Numbered from the stretch's first letter, positions 11,562 to 23,825 are shown. The stretch is 64,000 nt of DNA from Dolomedes plantarius (GCA_907164885.2 OU015496.1:101577132-101641131), one strand, 5' to 3'. The notes: a model not told the origin generated them from the sequence alone. Translations and numbers: made by a program.

Positions 11562-11912
11562 GGGCCCAAGGTAGCCTAGTGGTAACGCTTCGGCTTCCGA
11601 TGCTGAGGGTACTCGGATCGAATCCCAACAAGCGCCATTAAATACCTCTATGTCACGGCCGGATATTGATACGTTAAATCCATGGACCGGAAAGTCTTTC
11701 TAAGAGGTGAGAGAGAGTGGGAGGGGGTACGAACCCCCCAGATGTCGTCCGTGGGGATGTTCGGTCAAAATTGAGGTAGCACCTGCCTTAATAGGACTCC
11801 AACCCTTGTGGTGCCATTATAAACCTGAGATGCACTACTCAGCCTGCTAGCCTATTTTGTACCTGGTCTGGAATACTTCCGTCCAGGTGGCATTAAAAAC
11901 AACAACAATACT
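11562..11912 (+). mobile_element. SINE family A, copy 3
   Basis: Best-preserved head: GGTAGCCTAGTGGTAACGC (box A) and CTCGGATCGAATCC (box B), then body blocks TACGTTAAATCCATGGACCG, GGGGGTACGAACCCCCCAG and TGAGGTAGCACCTG, ending in CATTAAAAACAACAACAA. No clear target duplication seen. 11913-12650 contains no recognised feature. Confidence 0.85.
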
Positions 11913-12658
11913 ACTCGTCGTAAATATTGCATAAGAGAGGGGCGAACGATTTGATTATGATGACGTACTCGCTTCATTATCTTTATGCTTCCTTTGGAAC
12001 TCGTTCAACCCTCCGATCGGAGATGTACCTTGGACAAAGCTGTCTCAAACGAGTATTGAGGAAATGATCTTCAAACCTTTTGAGATACGTCTGCTCACTG
12101 CTATTACTTGAAAAGAAAACTGCTTTCCCCCGGCCAGAACAGTTTGAAGAATGCACAATGTTGTTCCGATGTTTCGTCGAAAAACATTCGACATATCTTC
12201 GTCCTGTTGCAGAATTCTCTATCAAAGGTGACGGACAAGTAGTTAGGAAGGGAGAAAGAAAAGGCTCTTTATTCGACCAACAGCCTTTTTCAAGTAATCA
12301 AAGCGACACAGATTTCTCCCCTTCTCTTACGCTACTGAATAACAAACTAGCCAGCGCAATAATGCGTCGCAAACGGTTTTCTAGATGACAGTTGGCCATA
12401 GAAAAATCTGTCTCCACTGATCATACGGTTAAGAATTTTTCTCGGTAATTACCAGCGTTTTATATTTTACCTTTCATGTCACAATCCTAGCCACAATCCT
12501 CGTGATCACCTTAAAATACTTTCAACCCGATGAAAAAAGTTGGCATATGGGAAATTTAGGAGTGACAGAATAGTAAGGATTACAGTTAGGAAAGAATCGC
12601 CCCTGACCACGAAGAGATATACATACATATATATACATGCATACATACATACATATAT

Positions 12659-12661
12659 ACA

Positions 12662-12738
<77 letters not shown>
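12659..12738. repeat. Compound (CA)n(TA)n microsatellite
   Basis: About 20 CA units followed by about 17 TA units, preceded by ATAC/ATGC-rich DNA. Overlapping short frames encoding YIYIY or CVCVC runs are artefacts. Confidence 0.95.
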
Positions 12739-12739
<1 letters not shown>

Positions 12740-12754
12740 GCGTTCTGCATTTGT

Positions 12755-12964
12755 TCTCTCGAGAATGAGCAGTTTTGCAGTGGAGTATAAAAAAAGAGGT
12801 ATCTCCAGGGGTGGAGAGCGTCTGGAAAAGAGAATAAGCAAGGGCATCCTGGAGAGCTGAACAATCCCAAAGATGCTCACCAGTCATGTTGTCATTTTCA
12901 CAACATAGATCACAAACAGGGGAGTCATAGAGTCAAATACGGCATAAATGTGTTTGCAGGTAGT
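12755..12964 (-). pseudogene. LINE reverse-transcriptase polyprotein, C-terminal RNase H/zinc-knuckle tail (3' part)
   Basis: On the minus strand the frame reads LQTHLCRI, stop, LYDSPVCDLCCEND, TGEHLWDCSALQDALA. The CxxC...H...C block is the zinc-knuckle-like motif that follows RNase H in many Jockey/I-like non-LTR elements, normally written as SPxCxxC...H.L..C. One stop interrupts it just before SPVC. Its upstream half lies at 14404-14455, because a solo LTR has inserted at 12964/12965. Remnant of a 5'-truncated LINE. Confidence 0.75.
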
Positions 12965-14403
12965 TGTCATAGGGATATGACAATAGCGTCAAGGCAGGAG
13001 AGTTGAAAGTTACGTGATGAATTAAAATAATTGCCCAATATAAGAAAGAAACAGGGCAAGGAAGCAAAAAGATTAGCAATAAAAGCAGTAGAGTGGAGAA
13101 AAGCCAACAATAAACCAAAACTCCTACAGGGCACGAAGAAAGAAATAAAAGTATAGATAAAAGTTAAAATAAAAAGGAAACGGTGAATCTGAAGAATGAT
13201 TTTGCAACGAAGGAAGAGAAAAAGAAGGGGAAGCCATAAATTTATGATAGCTATAAAAGAGACCACCATAGTCTGTGTTGAGCTGAGCATGGGAAAAGTC
13301 AAGGAAGAAGGAAATTTTTATAAGTCCCGCACACGATGTGCATTGGTGAAAAGGGATAGAGAAGAGGCAACCACGAACGAATAGATGAGATGAGATGAGG
13401 ATAATATGACCAATGAGATTGGAAAAGGTGTGGCCAGAAATAATAAGAGAAAAAGGATATGAAAAAACATAGGGAGAGCGAAGAAGAGTAGTTAGAGATT
13501 GAAGTGGTATCAAGTCAGCTAGCAAGCTAGTAGTTAAAAAATGTAAGAGTGGAGACGAAGCACGCCCGATGATATTCCCGATGATAGTGCATCCCGTTTC
13601 CAATGCCAAAGAGCCCGAAGAAGAGTTGTGCATCCAGTTTCCAGTGCTAAGAGCGTCCAACGACCAAAGGAGCCCTGAGTCCTAGTATGAGTGACAAGAC
13701 AAATAAAGGATGAGAAAGCAGCGCTTCCGTTAACCAGATGTCCAGTTCAACGAGTAATGAGGAATCTTACGCCCTGTGCCCGATGTCCATAATCAAAGGT
13801 GATTCACCAATCGTCTGCAAAGATACCGTCTTTTCTCCTCTTCATACTTACCATCATTGCTTCTCATACGCGTAACTGTTAATATAACGTTATAATGTAT
13901 ATAGAGTGTGATAGCGATTTAATTTCATGATGAAAGTTAAAAGAGTAATATGCGATAATTCAATTCGTAAAACGAGATTTTATGTAATATAAAGTAACGT
14001 GATTCGTGTATGAATTAATAATAATTGTTGATTATGGATGTAGTATAACTATGATAGGAATTAATGGTAATTATTGATTAAGCTTATGTGATTGATTTGA
14101 ATTAGTGCTTATTTTGATGAAGAAAGTATTAGGATTTAATGACGAAACAATGCCAATTATTGATTAATGATAATGAACCGATTGTAGTACATGAATTATA
14201 ATAAGGTCAAGTGTAATATCTCAGTGAGGTGTATCTATTGTATAATTATATATGTTCATTTCAATCAATAAATCAAGATTTCATTTAAACCAGAGTAGTT
14301 CTTGTAACGAATATCTAATTTAATTTCTTGCAATGTAATACCCACATAATTAATAATACATTCTTAATTCGTAATTAACTATCACTCTTCCCCCCCCCCC
14401 CTA
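12965..14403. mobile_element. Solo LTR, family L copy 1 (1,439 bp)
   Basis: Begins TGTCATAGGGATATGACA and shares its sequence along most of its length with 51501-52755. GTAGT occurs on both sides (12960-12964, 14404-14408) as a 5-bp target duplication. Inside are AGCTATAAAAGAG (13248, TATA-like) and CAATAAATCAAG (about 14264, polyadenylation-like), the layout of an LTR. The 3' end has collapsed into a C run (14390-14401) so the usual CA terminus is lost. No internal coding region, so it is a recombination product or a non-autonomous element. Clades with 5-bp duplications include BEL/Pao and some Gypsy. Confidence 0.8.
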
Positions 14404-14455
14404 GTAGTCATGCCTAGTAAGTGTCGACTCAGACCTAGTAAGTAGAGACTCCGGT
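14404..14455 (-). pseudogene. LINE RNase H tail, upstream half of the frame split by the solo LTR
   Basis: On the minus strand RSESTLTRHDY runs directly into LQTHLCRI at 12959 when the LTR and one GTAGT copy are removed, without a frame change. The rest of the element upstream (14456 on) is not recognisable. 14456-15655 otherwise holds nothing I can identify. Confidence 0.65.
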
Positions 14456-15657
14456 AGCTCTAGGAAGGTCCTCCCTAGATCTATTGATAGCTCCGATAGC
14501 CGAAGGGAAATATGTAAACAGAGACCAGAAGTCTGACGAAAACTGTCTGACGAGGCGAAAACATCCGAAAAGGGTGCAGTGAATGACATTGTGCTTCATG
14601 CTGGATAAGAACCAGGTAAGTACTATGTTCTAATTACTCAAGACAGGCGAAGACACTTATTTGATAGGAGATAAGAGTCGAGCATCAGGTGCCTCCTCCT
14701 AGTTTACATGTTATATTTCGTATTCCTCAATTACAACTTTTAATTTTTATTTTTGCTGTAAATAGAATATTTGTAGATCATAAAGTCTAATATTTAGTAT
14801 ATTGTTTATGTTGCGACATTGATTGCACCACGAAACACTTGTAGTACGAAATAGATAGTACTGGGATGAAGTAACGCACTTTAATTTACATGTTTTATCT
14901 GCTATCATCAAATAGTTATCCTATGCAGAGATATATAATCAATTCAGTACTGTCTATAGATAAATTTTCGTTATAATAAAGCGCCTCAAAACTTCTACTT
15001 TTGTTGATCATAGATTCAAATTAAGAAATTTCATATAAATCAAATGCATATTGAGGTTACAAATCGTAATTTAAAATTTAGGTTGTATACATAATTATAG
15101 CGCTCTTAATCCTAGGCAAATTTTATTGTTTATTCACGACTTTGTTCTTTAGTTTCCTACTAAGGTCTGGTTGAGTGAGTTCAATAGTGCTGAGCGAAAT
15201 TTTGTTTACAAATTCCCAGTGAACAATTCTCTTTAATCATTTCCCAAAGGAAATTCAAAGGAAATTCATAGGAAACCTAGTACCGGCGTCCAATTACAAC
15301 TCCACTGGTAGGGTATTGAGCTCACGACCACAGGAATTGTTCTGCTGCTCATGTTCTGTATATTTGATGACTGCTCAGCCACTTAGTCCTATAATATTAT
15401 TTGTAATATATCACTTTGGTAATAAAACCATTCTACTGTGTTATTATTATCCCCCTGTCAATTTACAGGCTAATATGGAAAGATAAGTGACGCAGGATAA
15501 GAAGGCGACTGAAGCAGGATAAGATCGAATATAGGCTTTAAAAAGTCAGTTTAGCATCTACTCAAAATTAGTTCTTTTACAACTGACTTTTTTCAGTATT
15601 GTTTTTCATTCACTATTAGGGTGTTATTTTTGAGAATTTTTTTAATAACTCAGTATA

Positions 15658-16584
15658 CACTGAAGTGCCAGAATAACTGAGACAATCATTTTCGGAACAG
15701 GTAGCAATACTCACTTTCTCGTAAATGCTTTATCCCGTAAGTATCATATACAGAAAGATAGGTATTTGTAGATGCTTAAAAAGCATTCAGCGTGGCTGGC
15801 GATCATGATTTAGGTGAATTTCAACGAGGTATGATAATTAGTGCCAGTGCGATGGATCATGGCGTTTCGGAGATGCAGTTAAAGTTTAAATTTTCAACTA
15901 CGACCATTTGAAGGGTGTAGCTCGAATAGAAGAATTCCGGTAAAACATCGAAGCTACCGCAGTAGCGCGGCCGTCGAAAGACTCTGAATGGCCGGCGTCT
16001 TCTGTCGACAATCATATCAAGCGAAAGGAGTACAGCATTGGCGTAGGGTAAGTTCAACATAATACGTCGTTCCAATTAGGTATGCAGCAAACGTAGTACC
16101 TGAAGACAGTCGTTTACTCGGCGCATCATAATCGCACAGCATGCACGGAGTAGCGCAGGTACGAGTAAGTTTAGGACAAACGGAGCAACAGGAGCTAACG
16201 CCATAGGGCGAAAGTCGAGGCCCCAACGTCCATTGTCACTCTTAGCCAGGGCCATCGCCCGGTTTCCAGGACTGCGTGGAAGTGGAAACAAGCCGAAGCC
16301 TTGATGGTGATTCAGTGACTCCCTCAGAGGATCCCACTCCTCCAGGAAACTCACAGTCGCGCTCTCCCTTACCAAGCACCGAGGTCCTCACAACGGACCC
16401 CGATGCCCTAGGAGGAAGCCACACCAACCCAAATCTGGCCCCTCGGCGTAAATAACATTGCAGTTCAATGCTGGCTAACATCAGCGTGGGGACTGCACAA
16501 AGTTTTCTGTATGATATAGGCTTTAATCACCGATGGCCAACGACGTATTAGGCAGGCAACCCAGTTTTTCTGGGCACTTCAGTG
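15658..16584 (+). mobile_element. Second Tc1-like family, degenerate 927-bp copy
   Basis: Inverted ends CACTGAAGTGCCAGAATAAC (15658) and the complement of CACTGAAGTGCCCAGAAAAAC ending at 16584; left flank TA, right flank CA (decayed). The left third encodes the transposase N-terminus. The centre (16060-16500) is GC-richer than its surroundings, without transposase similarity, and may be a secondary insertion or highly diverged. Minus-strand open frames there (for example 16076-16375) have no domain I recognise. Confidence 0.75.
15796..16060 (+). pseudogene. Tc1-like transposase N-terminus, multiply stopped
   Basis: The plus strand reads HDLGEFQRGMIISASAM, GVSEMQLKFKFSTTTI, stop, RV, stop, then SGKTSKLPQ, stop, RGRRKTLNGRRLLS. 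This matches the paired helix-turn-helix DNA-binding half of a Tc1-family transposase (EFxRG...I, GRxxK). At least three stops and no catalytic domain follow, so it is dead. Confidence 0.75.
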
Positions 16585-17053
16585 CATTTTGTTGTCTTTA
16601 CTACGCTATGAATGTAAAATCTTTGGAGAACATTCTGGAGGATCAGGAGGTGTACCGGTAAACATGCCAATCGGTTACCAACCAAGGTGTGTCGTGGATT
16701 GAAAAGAATGCAGTAAATTTTTCAGAAAATGTGGCAGAAAAAAAAAAGCTTTAGTGGCTTTCAACTGAAAAAGATCAGTCAGCTCTGTCGAAGGTAAGTT
16801 CCCAGTCTGGTGGAGTAATTATACATAGCTGCAAATATACCGACTGAGGAAAATCTCAGATTCGATACTCGAGTTAATAATTTATATATTTAAGTTGCTA
16901 AGCTGTTCTTTTGGGCAGTGAAAACAAAACTACTGCATCAATTTACTTCATTTTGATCTTAAACAAAACATTTTAATATATAGATTTGTCAAATTTGCCT
17001 TTTGTAACAGCAAATTCTATAAATTAGCGATAATTTGCAATTAAAATTTTATT

Positions 17054-17216
17054 TTCTGCACATGCTAAGTGACATGTTTAAATCTGGCTATATATACTTA
17101 CTTAGCACGAGGCCGCAGAAACACATTAATTTGCTACTGCGCATGCTCAGTGGCATGTGGTATTCTGGCTTTAGATACTAAGCACGAGGCCGCCTAAACA
17201 CGTTAATTTATTTAAT
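17054..17216. repeat. Two-copy direct repeat, about 83-bp period
   Basis: GCACATGCTAAGTGACATG at 17057 and GCGCATGCTCAGTGGCATG at 17140 begin two related units; both contain CTGGCT and AGCACGAGGCCGC and end near a CACRTTAATTT motif. Function unknown. 16585-17050 and 17220-17720 hold nothing recognised. Confidence 0.7.
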
Positions 17217-17724
17217 CCAAAGAATCTCTCTAGCTCTCTCTCGGCCATTTTTATTTTTAATTATGTTTGTGAGGTATAGAATTACACCTGACAGAAATTG
17301 TTTATTTCTCGCTGTTGAGTAACCATATTTCTTTTTGCTGGGTTCAGTAGTAATTTTTAAGTCTCAGTTCTTAATATTATGATTTTCAACATTTGGAAAT
17401 GATGTGTTGAGTATAATTTGTGTATTAGTACATTTATTTACTATCCAGCCGTTATGTTTTGACGGGTACCACTAGTTTATTTTTTTGATTTTGGAGAAAA
17501 ATTTGCGATAATAGATGTAGCAAAGTAAAAATATTTCATACTTTTTTAAAAAAAAAGATAACCTTGATTTTCTGTGTGATCTATTGATAGAACTATTTAT
17601 TTATAATCTTCAATTAACATCTAATTCAGCGGTATTTAACCGAAGATATTGCTATCATTCTTTCTATCAGGTTTTCTTTCAGCAGATTGTTGTTTTCAAA
17701 GCATGTTTTAAACGTAATTATATA

Positions 17725-18659
17725 CAGTCGAACCCCGTTATAACGAACTTCAAGGGACTAAAGGTTGTTCGCTTTATCCGGTGGTTCGTTATATCCGAAC
17801 AGTTAAGAAAAATGTTAGAGTTCATAAAATGTATAACTCATTAGCTGCTATGTGTATTCAATAATGGTGTATTAAAAAATGTTAAAATCTATTAAAAATG
17901 ATCATTAATGAATTAAATTGTCTAAAATTGATTATATTAAACTGACACAATACTTATTAAATTAACTAGAAAGGAAGACAAATGGAAATAAATTCCTTTT
18001 ATCTTTAATTGTTGCTCACAGTTTTGATACAGAAATAATCGGTAATCTTCTGCTGACGTGATGCCGATTTTAAAAACATTTTATGAATTTCTTTGTCCAA
18101 TACATCAAATGACTAAAACACTCTTTCTTCCACTGTTTGTGTAGACAAAAACATAATAATTACACGCATCGCTGCTGTAGCATCTGAGATGGTGGGGATT
18201 TCATCATTTTTGTGCTTCTCTTCATCAGAATCAGATGCAAAATCTTCAATTTCAGAATGATTCCTTTTAATTTATTTCACAATATCTTCATCAGTCGGAT
18301 TTTCAGATGTAATGGCTTCATCATCACGTTTCGAACAATTGCATGTCACAGTCTGAGAATGATGAAATTTTGTGCTTTTCTATCCACATCGTGATAGGTA
18401 AATCTTCATCATCTTCTTCAACATTCTTTGCTTCTTCAACATTCGTTGTATCTTCAGCATTCTTTTAAAACGTTTAAAAAAAATTCAGTAGTGGACTGAA
18501 AAAAAAGGTTCGTTATAGCCGATTCTTAAGATTGCGGAGGTTCGCTATAAAATGATAAATTAGCATTAAATACAATAGGAAAACAGCAGGACCAAAATTT
18601 TCGTTCGCAATATCCGTGAGTTCGTTATATACCGGGTTCGCTATAACGGGGTTCGACTG
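17725..18659 (-). mobile_element. pogo/Tigger-type element, internally deleted (935 bp)
   Basis: Ends CAGTCGAACCCCGTTATAAC (17725) and its complement ending at 18659 are flanked by TA (17723-17724 and 18660-18661). Both ends carry several subterminal TTCGTTATA/TTCGCTATA motifs. Only the transposase C-terminal tail remains; the DNA-binding and catalytic parts are gone. A non-autonomous deletion derivative. Confidence 0.85.
18005..18440 (-). pseudogene. pogo-type transposase, acidic C-terminal tail
   Basis: Minus-strand translation shows an acidic region (VEEDDEDLPITMWIEKH), further acidic/serine blocks (IEDFASDSDEEKHKNDEIP) and a terminal SRQQKITDYFCIK before TAA 18005-18007. Acidic tails are typical of Tigger/pogo transposases, and QQKITDYF matches the PCNA-binding (PIP-box) pattern QxxhxxYF that has been described in the Drosophila pogo transposase. 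Two stops and a frameshift occur. No catalytic domain. Confidence 0.7.
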
Positions 18660-19388
18660 TACTATATTTTTCATATCTCAATCTTCATAAGCTATTGAAA
18701 CTCTATACATTTTTGCAGAAATAAAAAGTTTCATATTTAATTTGCTTTTCGGCAAGATTACTTTATTCGTTATCGATTAATCACTCAACATTTCACCTCG
18801 GCACGAATTGAAATCCAAAACCAAATGAAAATTGATTCAACGTTAATTAATGAGTATTTTCAATCCAACATTTTCTCGATCAGAATTACGATCAATATTC
18901 CCAGTGCAGCTTTTTTTTTTTTGGAAAGAATTTTTTCCGCATATCTTCCTCCCCTTCTAGTTAGCAAGAGTACTACTTGACAGATGTTTTTCATTGACAA
19001 TTTTCTAATCAACATAACAAAAGTACCCTGACTGATTAAAGAACGAATTCGAGACATTGAACCGAAATCAAATATTAATTAAAATCTTCCGATCTTACTT
19101 TGATTCTTCGGTAGCGTTTCTGTGGATTTTTTTTTTTACTTTTGTTTACTTATTTACGACTTTTTGTGGGAGGAATGGGGTGTATGTAGGTTTGCTGGCA
19201 TAAAAGAGTGAATTAAATCTAAAAATACCTGAAAGGAATTGGGAAATGAAGCGAGGCCTCACCAATGCAAATTTTTCCATTCTACAGAATGGAAGGTAAA
19301 AAAGGGCTTTATAATGTCAGTTGCTTGGCTTCAAAATAACTTTGAATGAAAATTAGCAGAAGTGTGCAAAATACTACATGATCATACG

Positions 19389-19855
19389 CATAAAATCTTA
19401 TATTTGCATTATTAAGTTTGTTTATCTCACTAATGAACAGAATAAATGAAATGATCCCAAACAAAAAACAAAATCGATCAAACTAGTTAATGTTGTAACT
19501 GAATAAAAGAAAACCTTTCAAATTTTTTTAAATAAAAATAAAATACACTATTCAGGTTTCTATGATTGTTTTATATCTCTGAAATTAAAAAAAATTATAT
19601 AAAATTGTGTCATCTTCAATGCATAAAATCTTATATTTGCATTATTAAGATAGGATATCTCACTGATGAAAAGAACAAATGAAACAGTCCCAAACAAAAA
19701 ACAAAATCGACCAAACTAGTTAATATTGTAACGGAATAAAAGAAAAGCTTTCAAATTTATTTTATTTAAAAAATGATATACACTATTCAGGTTTCTGGGA
19801 TTGTTTTCTACCTTTGAAATTCAAATATAAAATTGTGTCATCTTCAATGCATTTT
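19389..19855. repeat. Tandem duplication, about 232-bp unit, two copies
   Basis: GCATAAAATCTTATATTTGC begins each copy (19389 and 19621), and both end in AAAATTGTGTCATCTTCAAT. The copies share most positions with small indels. No coding content. 18662-19388 and 19856-20540 hold nothing recognised. Confidence 0.9.
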
Positions 19856-20574
19856 TAAGTTTTAATCCAGATAAGAAAATTATTAATAGTTAAAACCTAA
19901 ATAGTAAAGATTCTTGATAACATATACAGACATTGAATTCGGTAGTGTGTTTTAAGAGTTGCCGTTTGGGTTTTGTTTACCCCCGGGATTTCAGTGTTAA
20001 CGTCGATCTGATTTACTGCACATTAATTACAACATGCTCTATCCAATTCAAAAAACAGTTTGTTTATGAGCAACGAAATATTTGAATTCAAAGATATGTG
20101 CCACCGCGATTTACTTTTAAAAGCAGCTGTATGAAAGATAGGAAGCTAATCTATCAAGGGCATACATTGCTGTTTCAGCATACCTTTCTAGAGTTTCAAG
20201 GGCTAAGTACGATTCGTCACACAAAGAGTGCATGTTGCATGATCTCGCTTTTTTCTTATTCCAAATATCAAGATTTAGCGATTGAGGTGAAGGCTCTTAC
20301 TGCAGCTCTTTCGGCTAGATTATCTTCCTCAGTGTTTACAGATTGGGCCAGAATCATCTTCTCCCATTCTAACAACTGAGGATGAATGAATCTTTTTTTT
20401 TCAAACTCTACTGACGTATCTCGAATTTACCACTTAACGGCAGTGATCTCCAAATTCCAACCTTTCCACTCTGACTTTACTATGCTCGAATTTCCGACTC
20501 GTGCAACATGGACTTGATTCTTACTCTAGTAACACAACTACGTCGGACCGACGTTGGTTTATACAGGCTATCCG

Positions 20575-20815
20575 ATGTCGTCATGTCCGCGATCCCAAGG
20601 TCATCGGTTTGACAATCTGGAGAACTTGCTGAAAAATGTAACACGCGTTCTGAACAGCATTCCAGTTGAAGGCTTCCAGACGGGCATCGATGGGTGGCAG
20701 AGCCGTTGGCAACGGTGTATTAATGCAGGAGGAGGCTATTTTGAGGAATATTAAGTGTCTGTTCAAATAAACGAATTTTACGGAATCAGCCTCATTACCT
20801 TCTGGACAGACCCTG
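20575..20815 (+). pseudogene. mariner-like transposase C-terminus with right terminal repeat
   Basis: The plus strand reads RFDNLENLLKNVTRVLNSIP, then FQTGIDGWQSRWQRCI and GGGYFEEY followed by TAA (20752-20754). The W..RW..CI...G.YFE pattern is the conserved C-terminal signature of mariner-family transposases. About 60 bp downstream lies CATTACCTTCTGGACAGACC CTG ending at 20815, which in reverse resembles a mariner terminal repeat. The catalytic domain is missing, so the element is truncated at its 5' side. Confidence 0.65.
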
Positions 20816-21137
20816 ACTCGCGAACTTTTTCCCCAGACCCGATCAATACTGAGACGCGTCTCGCGGCAGAATGGGAAATGCTCCCTTGTTATTGCTAGCT
20901 CTGCATTATCTTTACAAATGACAAAATCTTGTAAATAACCCAAAACATACATCTTCATCCAACAGCGTACAAACAAAGATGACGTCCCACAACATTTGGC
21001 TTCTCGCCGTAAGTTCCGCGATAAAATGCTTCAGAAAATGTAGACAAATCTTACAATTAACCATTAACCGTACAATTAGACAAACCTTACAATTAGTCCA
21101 TTGTAGGCAGGACTAGTCCGTGTTCCGTGAAATAGCC

Positions 21138-21806
21138 CGCGAGTATGGTACCGACATTTTTCCGTCATCATTAATGTTTTAACAAAGCTAAAACGGGGCA
21201 TCCCCCCTCATGTGTTGATTAACGTAAAGCTTACAATTGTTCATGATGCACATAGATGTATCATTTAATAAGTTGTGTATTATATATACATTTTTGTCAC
21301 TTGGTGATGGATATAATGAGTCGCTCACTTGTCAAATCGGTTAAGTCCACAAAACAAAAATTGGAGAAAAGTGATAAAATAATGTGCATTGTTTTTTAAC
21401 AATTTCTCTGAGAATATAAATTCAAATAAACACTGTTGAATGTATTATTGTAGATGTATATTGTCGGTACCGCGAGTATGATACCGACATTTTTCAAATC
21501 ATGACATAATTCATTAATGTTTTAACAAAGCTTAAACGGGGCATCCTCCCTCATGTGTCGATTTACGTAAAGCTTACAATTTTTCATAATGCACATAGAT
21601 GTATCGTTTAATAAGTTGGGTATTATACATCAGTTTTTGTCACTTTATGATAGATATAAATGAACCGCTCACTTGCCAAATCGGTTGCATCCATTAAACA
21701 AAAAGTGGAGAAAAGTGATAAAATAATATACATTGTTTTTTAAAAATTTCTCTGAGAATATAAATTCAAATAAAAATTACAGAATGTATTATTGCAGATG
21801 TAGTTT
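21138..21806. repeat. Tandem duplication, 333-bp unit, two copies
   Basis: CGCGAGTATGRTACCGACAT begins both copies (21138 and 21471). Both include TAAACGGGGCATC, GTAAAGCTTACAATT, CATAGATGTATC and GGAGAAAAGTGATAAAATAAT. Copies differ at a modest fraction of positions. No recognised coding sequence. Confidence 0.92.
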
Positions 21807-21919
21807 TTATCTGACTACATATAAAATTTATAAGGTGGATAATCCTTGGAGTAATTGTTATTATTATTACATATTTTGTGTGACTAAGGGACTTAACCGA
21901 TTTGGTAAGTGAAAAAAAA

Positions 21920-22070
21920 TTCAGGTAGTCTCTTCTAACGAAAATACCGCAGGTTATTACCGTAGTATTGCTTATCGTTGCTTGCTTTTTTTTGTATGTA
22001 TATATGTATGTATGTGTTATGTATCTATCTATCTATCTATCTATCTATTTATCTATCTATCTATCTAACT
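21920..22070 (+). mobile_element. Repeat B copy 3, truncated at its microsatellite
   Basis: TTCAGGTAGTCTCTTCTAACG start, GGTTATTACCGTAGTATTGC, then TATG units and (ATCT)n at 22020-22068. The right half (GCTGCCAAAATT block) is missing, so the copy ends inside its core. Confidence 0.75.
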
Positions 22071-22762
22071 TACTTATTATTCAATGGCCAAATTCTTTTT
22101 CTGTCATTTAGTGGTGTTAATCCTTATTAATAGGGAAATTTATTATGAATGTAAAAAGTTAGGAGTCAATCAAGTGCTTTGACACTAAAATTTTAAAAGT
22201 GGACCGTATTTGGCTTGTGAATGGCTCAAATATAGATTTTTGCGTTAAGGCTATTAATTTAGAATCTGAAAGAATAACTCTCTTAAATTAATTTTCTTGC
22301 TTAGCCCTGTCTCTTTTAAGGTGAGAGAAAGTGAATCTAGAGAGAAAAAGCAGATTGATTAAAGTTTGTTTCATTTCAAATTTTCATATACATACACGTT
22401 CGCAAAAGAAGAAGAAAAACTATTTAATTACTTTTGTTTTGAATTTTTCATGATTAAACATACTAAATTAAAGATAAAAAAAATTCCAAACGTATGCTAT
22501 TTATATCTTGCACTAATTAAAGATACCAAGTCAGATGACTATTTAATCTTAGTTGCCGTTTCTGATTAACATATATCACCGGAAAAGGTGAACACAACTC
22601 CTTTATAAACTCCCTATTTTTAAAAGTACGTTTAAAAAATCCAAACCAATCTGACATAAAAATAATTGAACACATTGTTTTGAGGAAAGGGGAAGTGCGG
22701 AAAATAAATGGAAAAAGTTAATTAAAGAACTTGAGATTATTGTTTATTTTTTTTTTGTCCGA

Positions 22763-22791
22763 AAGAAAGAAAGAAAGAAAGAAGAAAGAAT
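22763..22791. repeat. (GAAA)n microsatellite
   Basis: Seven imperfect GAAA units. The surrounding 22080-23100 is AT-rich with no recognised feature. Confidence 0.85.
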
Positions 22792-23104
22792 CAAGTACAC
22801 ACAGGAAAAAAAAGAAGAGGTTCTCTATACAAAATTTACTGATAGTTGTTTTTTAATTAAAAAGCTCTCAGCGTTGATTGCATCCGATCCTGTGTTTCAG
22901 AAGAATCTTAATACTGGGTATTTTAATTGAGTATAGTCAAGCACAAAGTTTGTTATTTGAATAGACAAGGGTCAAGAAGGTATTGGAATTGGGTTTTCTT
23001 CAGGTTCTTTAGGTTTTTTTTACCATAATTTTACTTTTGGAAAGGCAAATATCGGTAAAACTTGCCTCTGAAATCTGAATAGGAAAGACTATTTCTTATT
23101 AGCT

Positions 23105-23145
23105 TATGAACATACACACAGACATATACATATATGTATACATAC

Positions 23146-23215
<70 letters not shown>
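23105..23215. repeat. ATAC/TA microsatellite abutting a possible pogo-type end
   Basis: CACA/CATA-rich DNA grading into about 28 TA units. It is followed at once by AGTGGAACCTCGATCGATCG, which resembles the CAGTGGNACCTC start of Tigger-like elements such as the one at 35330. No matching right end was found, so the element call is weak. Confidence 0.7.
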
Positions 23216-23217
<2 letters not shown>

Positions 23218-23825
23218 GAACCTCGATCGATCGTTCCCGAAATGAATAAATTCCCGTATGTTCCTTGCCAGTTGGAATTTGAAAGTGCTTATTATGAACA
23301 GTTCCAGTTCTAGTAAGCCTGTAATATGGATCTAAGCCACTAGAAAAATAGGGAAGAATTTCGAGTATTTTTCAAAGGTTGCAAATTAGCTAATCAGTTG
23401 AGATCAGATAGGTTACTTCTTAATATAATGAGGAATTAATCATTAATTAAAATTCTTGAATTATCATTAACACAAATTGATAAAAAAATTTAAATATTTA
23501 ATATATTTACCCGAAAAGAAACCTTTATTTTGTGGCAATACCGATATTAAACAGAATTCTTCATAACTACAATTGGTTTCTGAACCAACGCAGTAGGTGT
23601 CGTTTAGTATATGTTACGGATGCTGCGTACTTGGACGTTACTGGTTGAACTCGGAGAGTTTCCATGTGAGGAACAAAGATGTCAGTACCGCCTATACCGA
23701 TGGGCAGACCCGACAAAGTTATTAATCATCCTCCCTCCACCAGAGCATTAAAAAAAAAGGTCTAAATTTTCGACGAAATTTGGTATTTAAAATAAATTTT
23801 TTAAAATTCTTCACAGCTGTAGAAA

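Noticed and set aside
12522..12887. Frame with [11 protein letters not shown] runs
   Set aside because: Translation of a CA/TA microsatellite. Similar frames at 3932, 35210, 36582, 37810 and 44577 were dropped for the same reason. Only the LINE tail in this one is real.
13124..13660. 178-codon minus-strand frame
   Set aside because: Lies wholly within solo LTR family L; the homologous segment of the second copy does not keep the frame.
16076..16481. Overlapping minus-strand frames in a GC-richer block
   Set aside because: No recognisable domain; lies within a decayed Tc1-like element and is probably inserted or diverged non-coding DNA.
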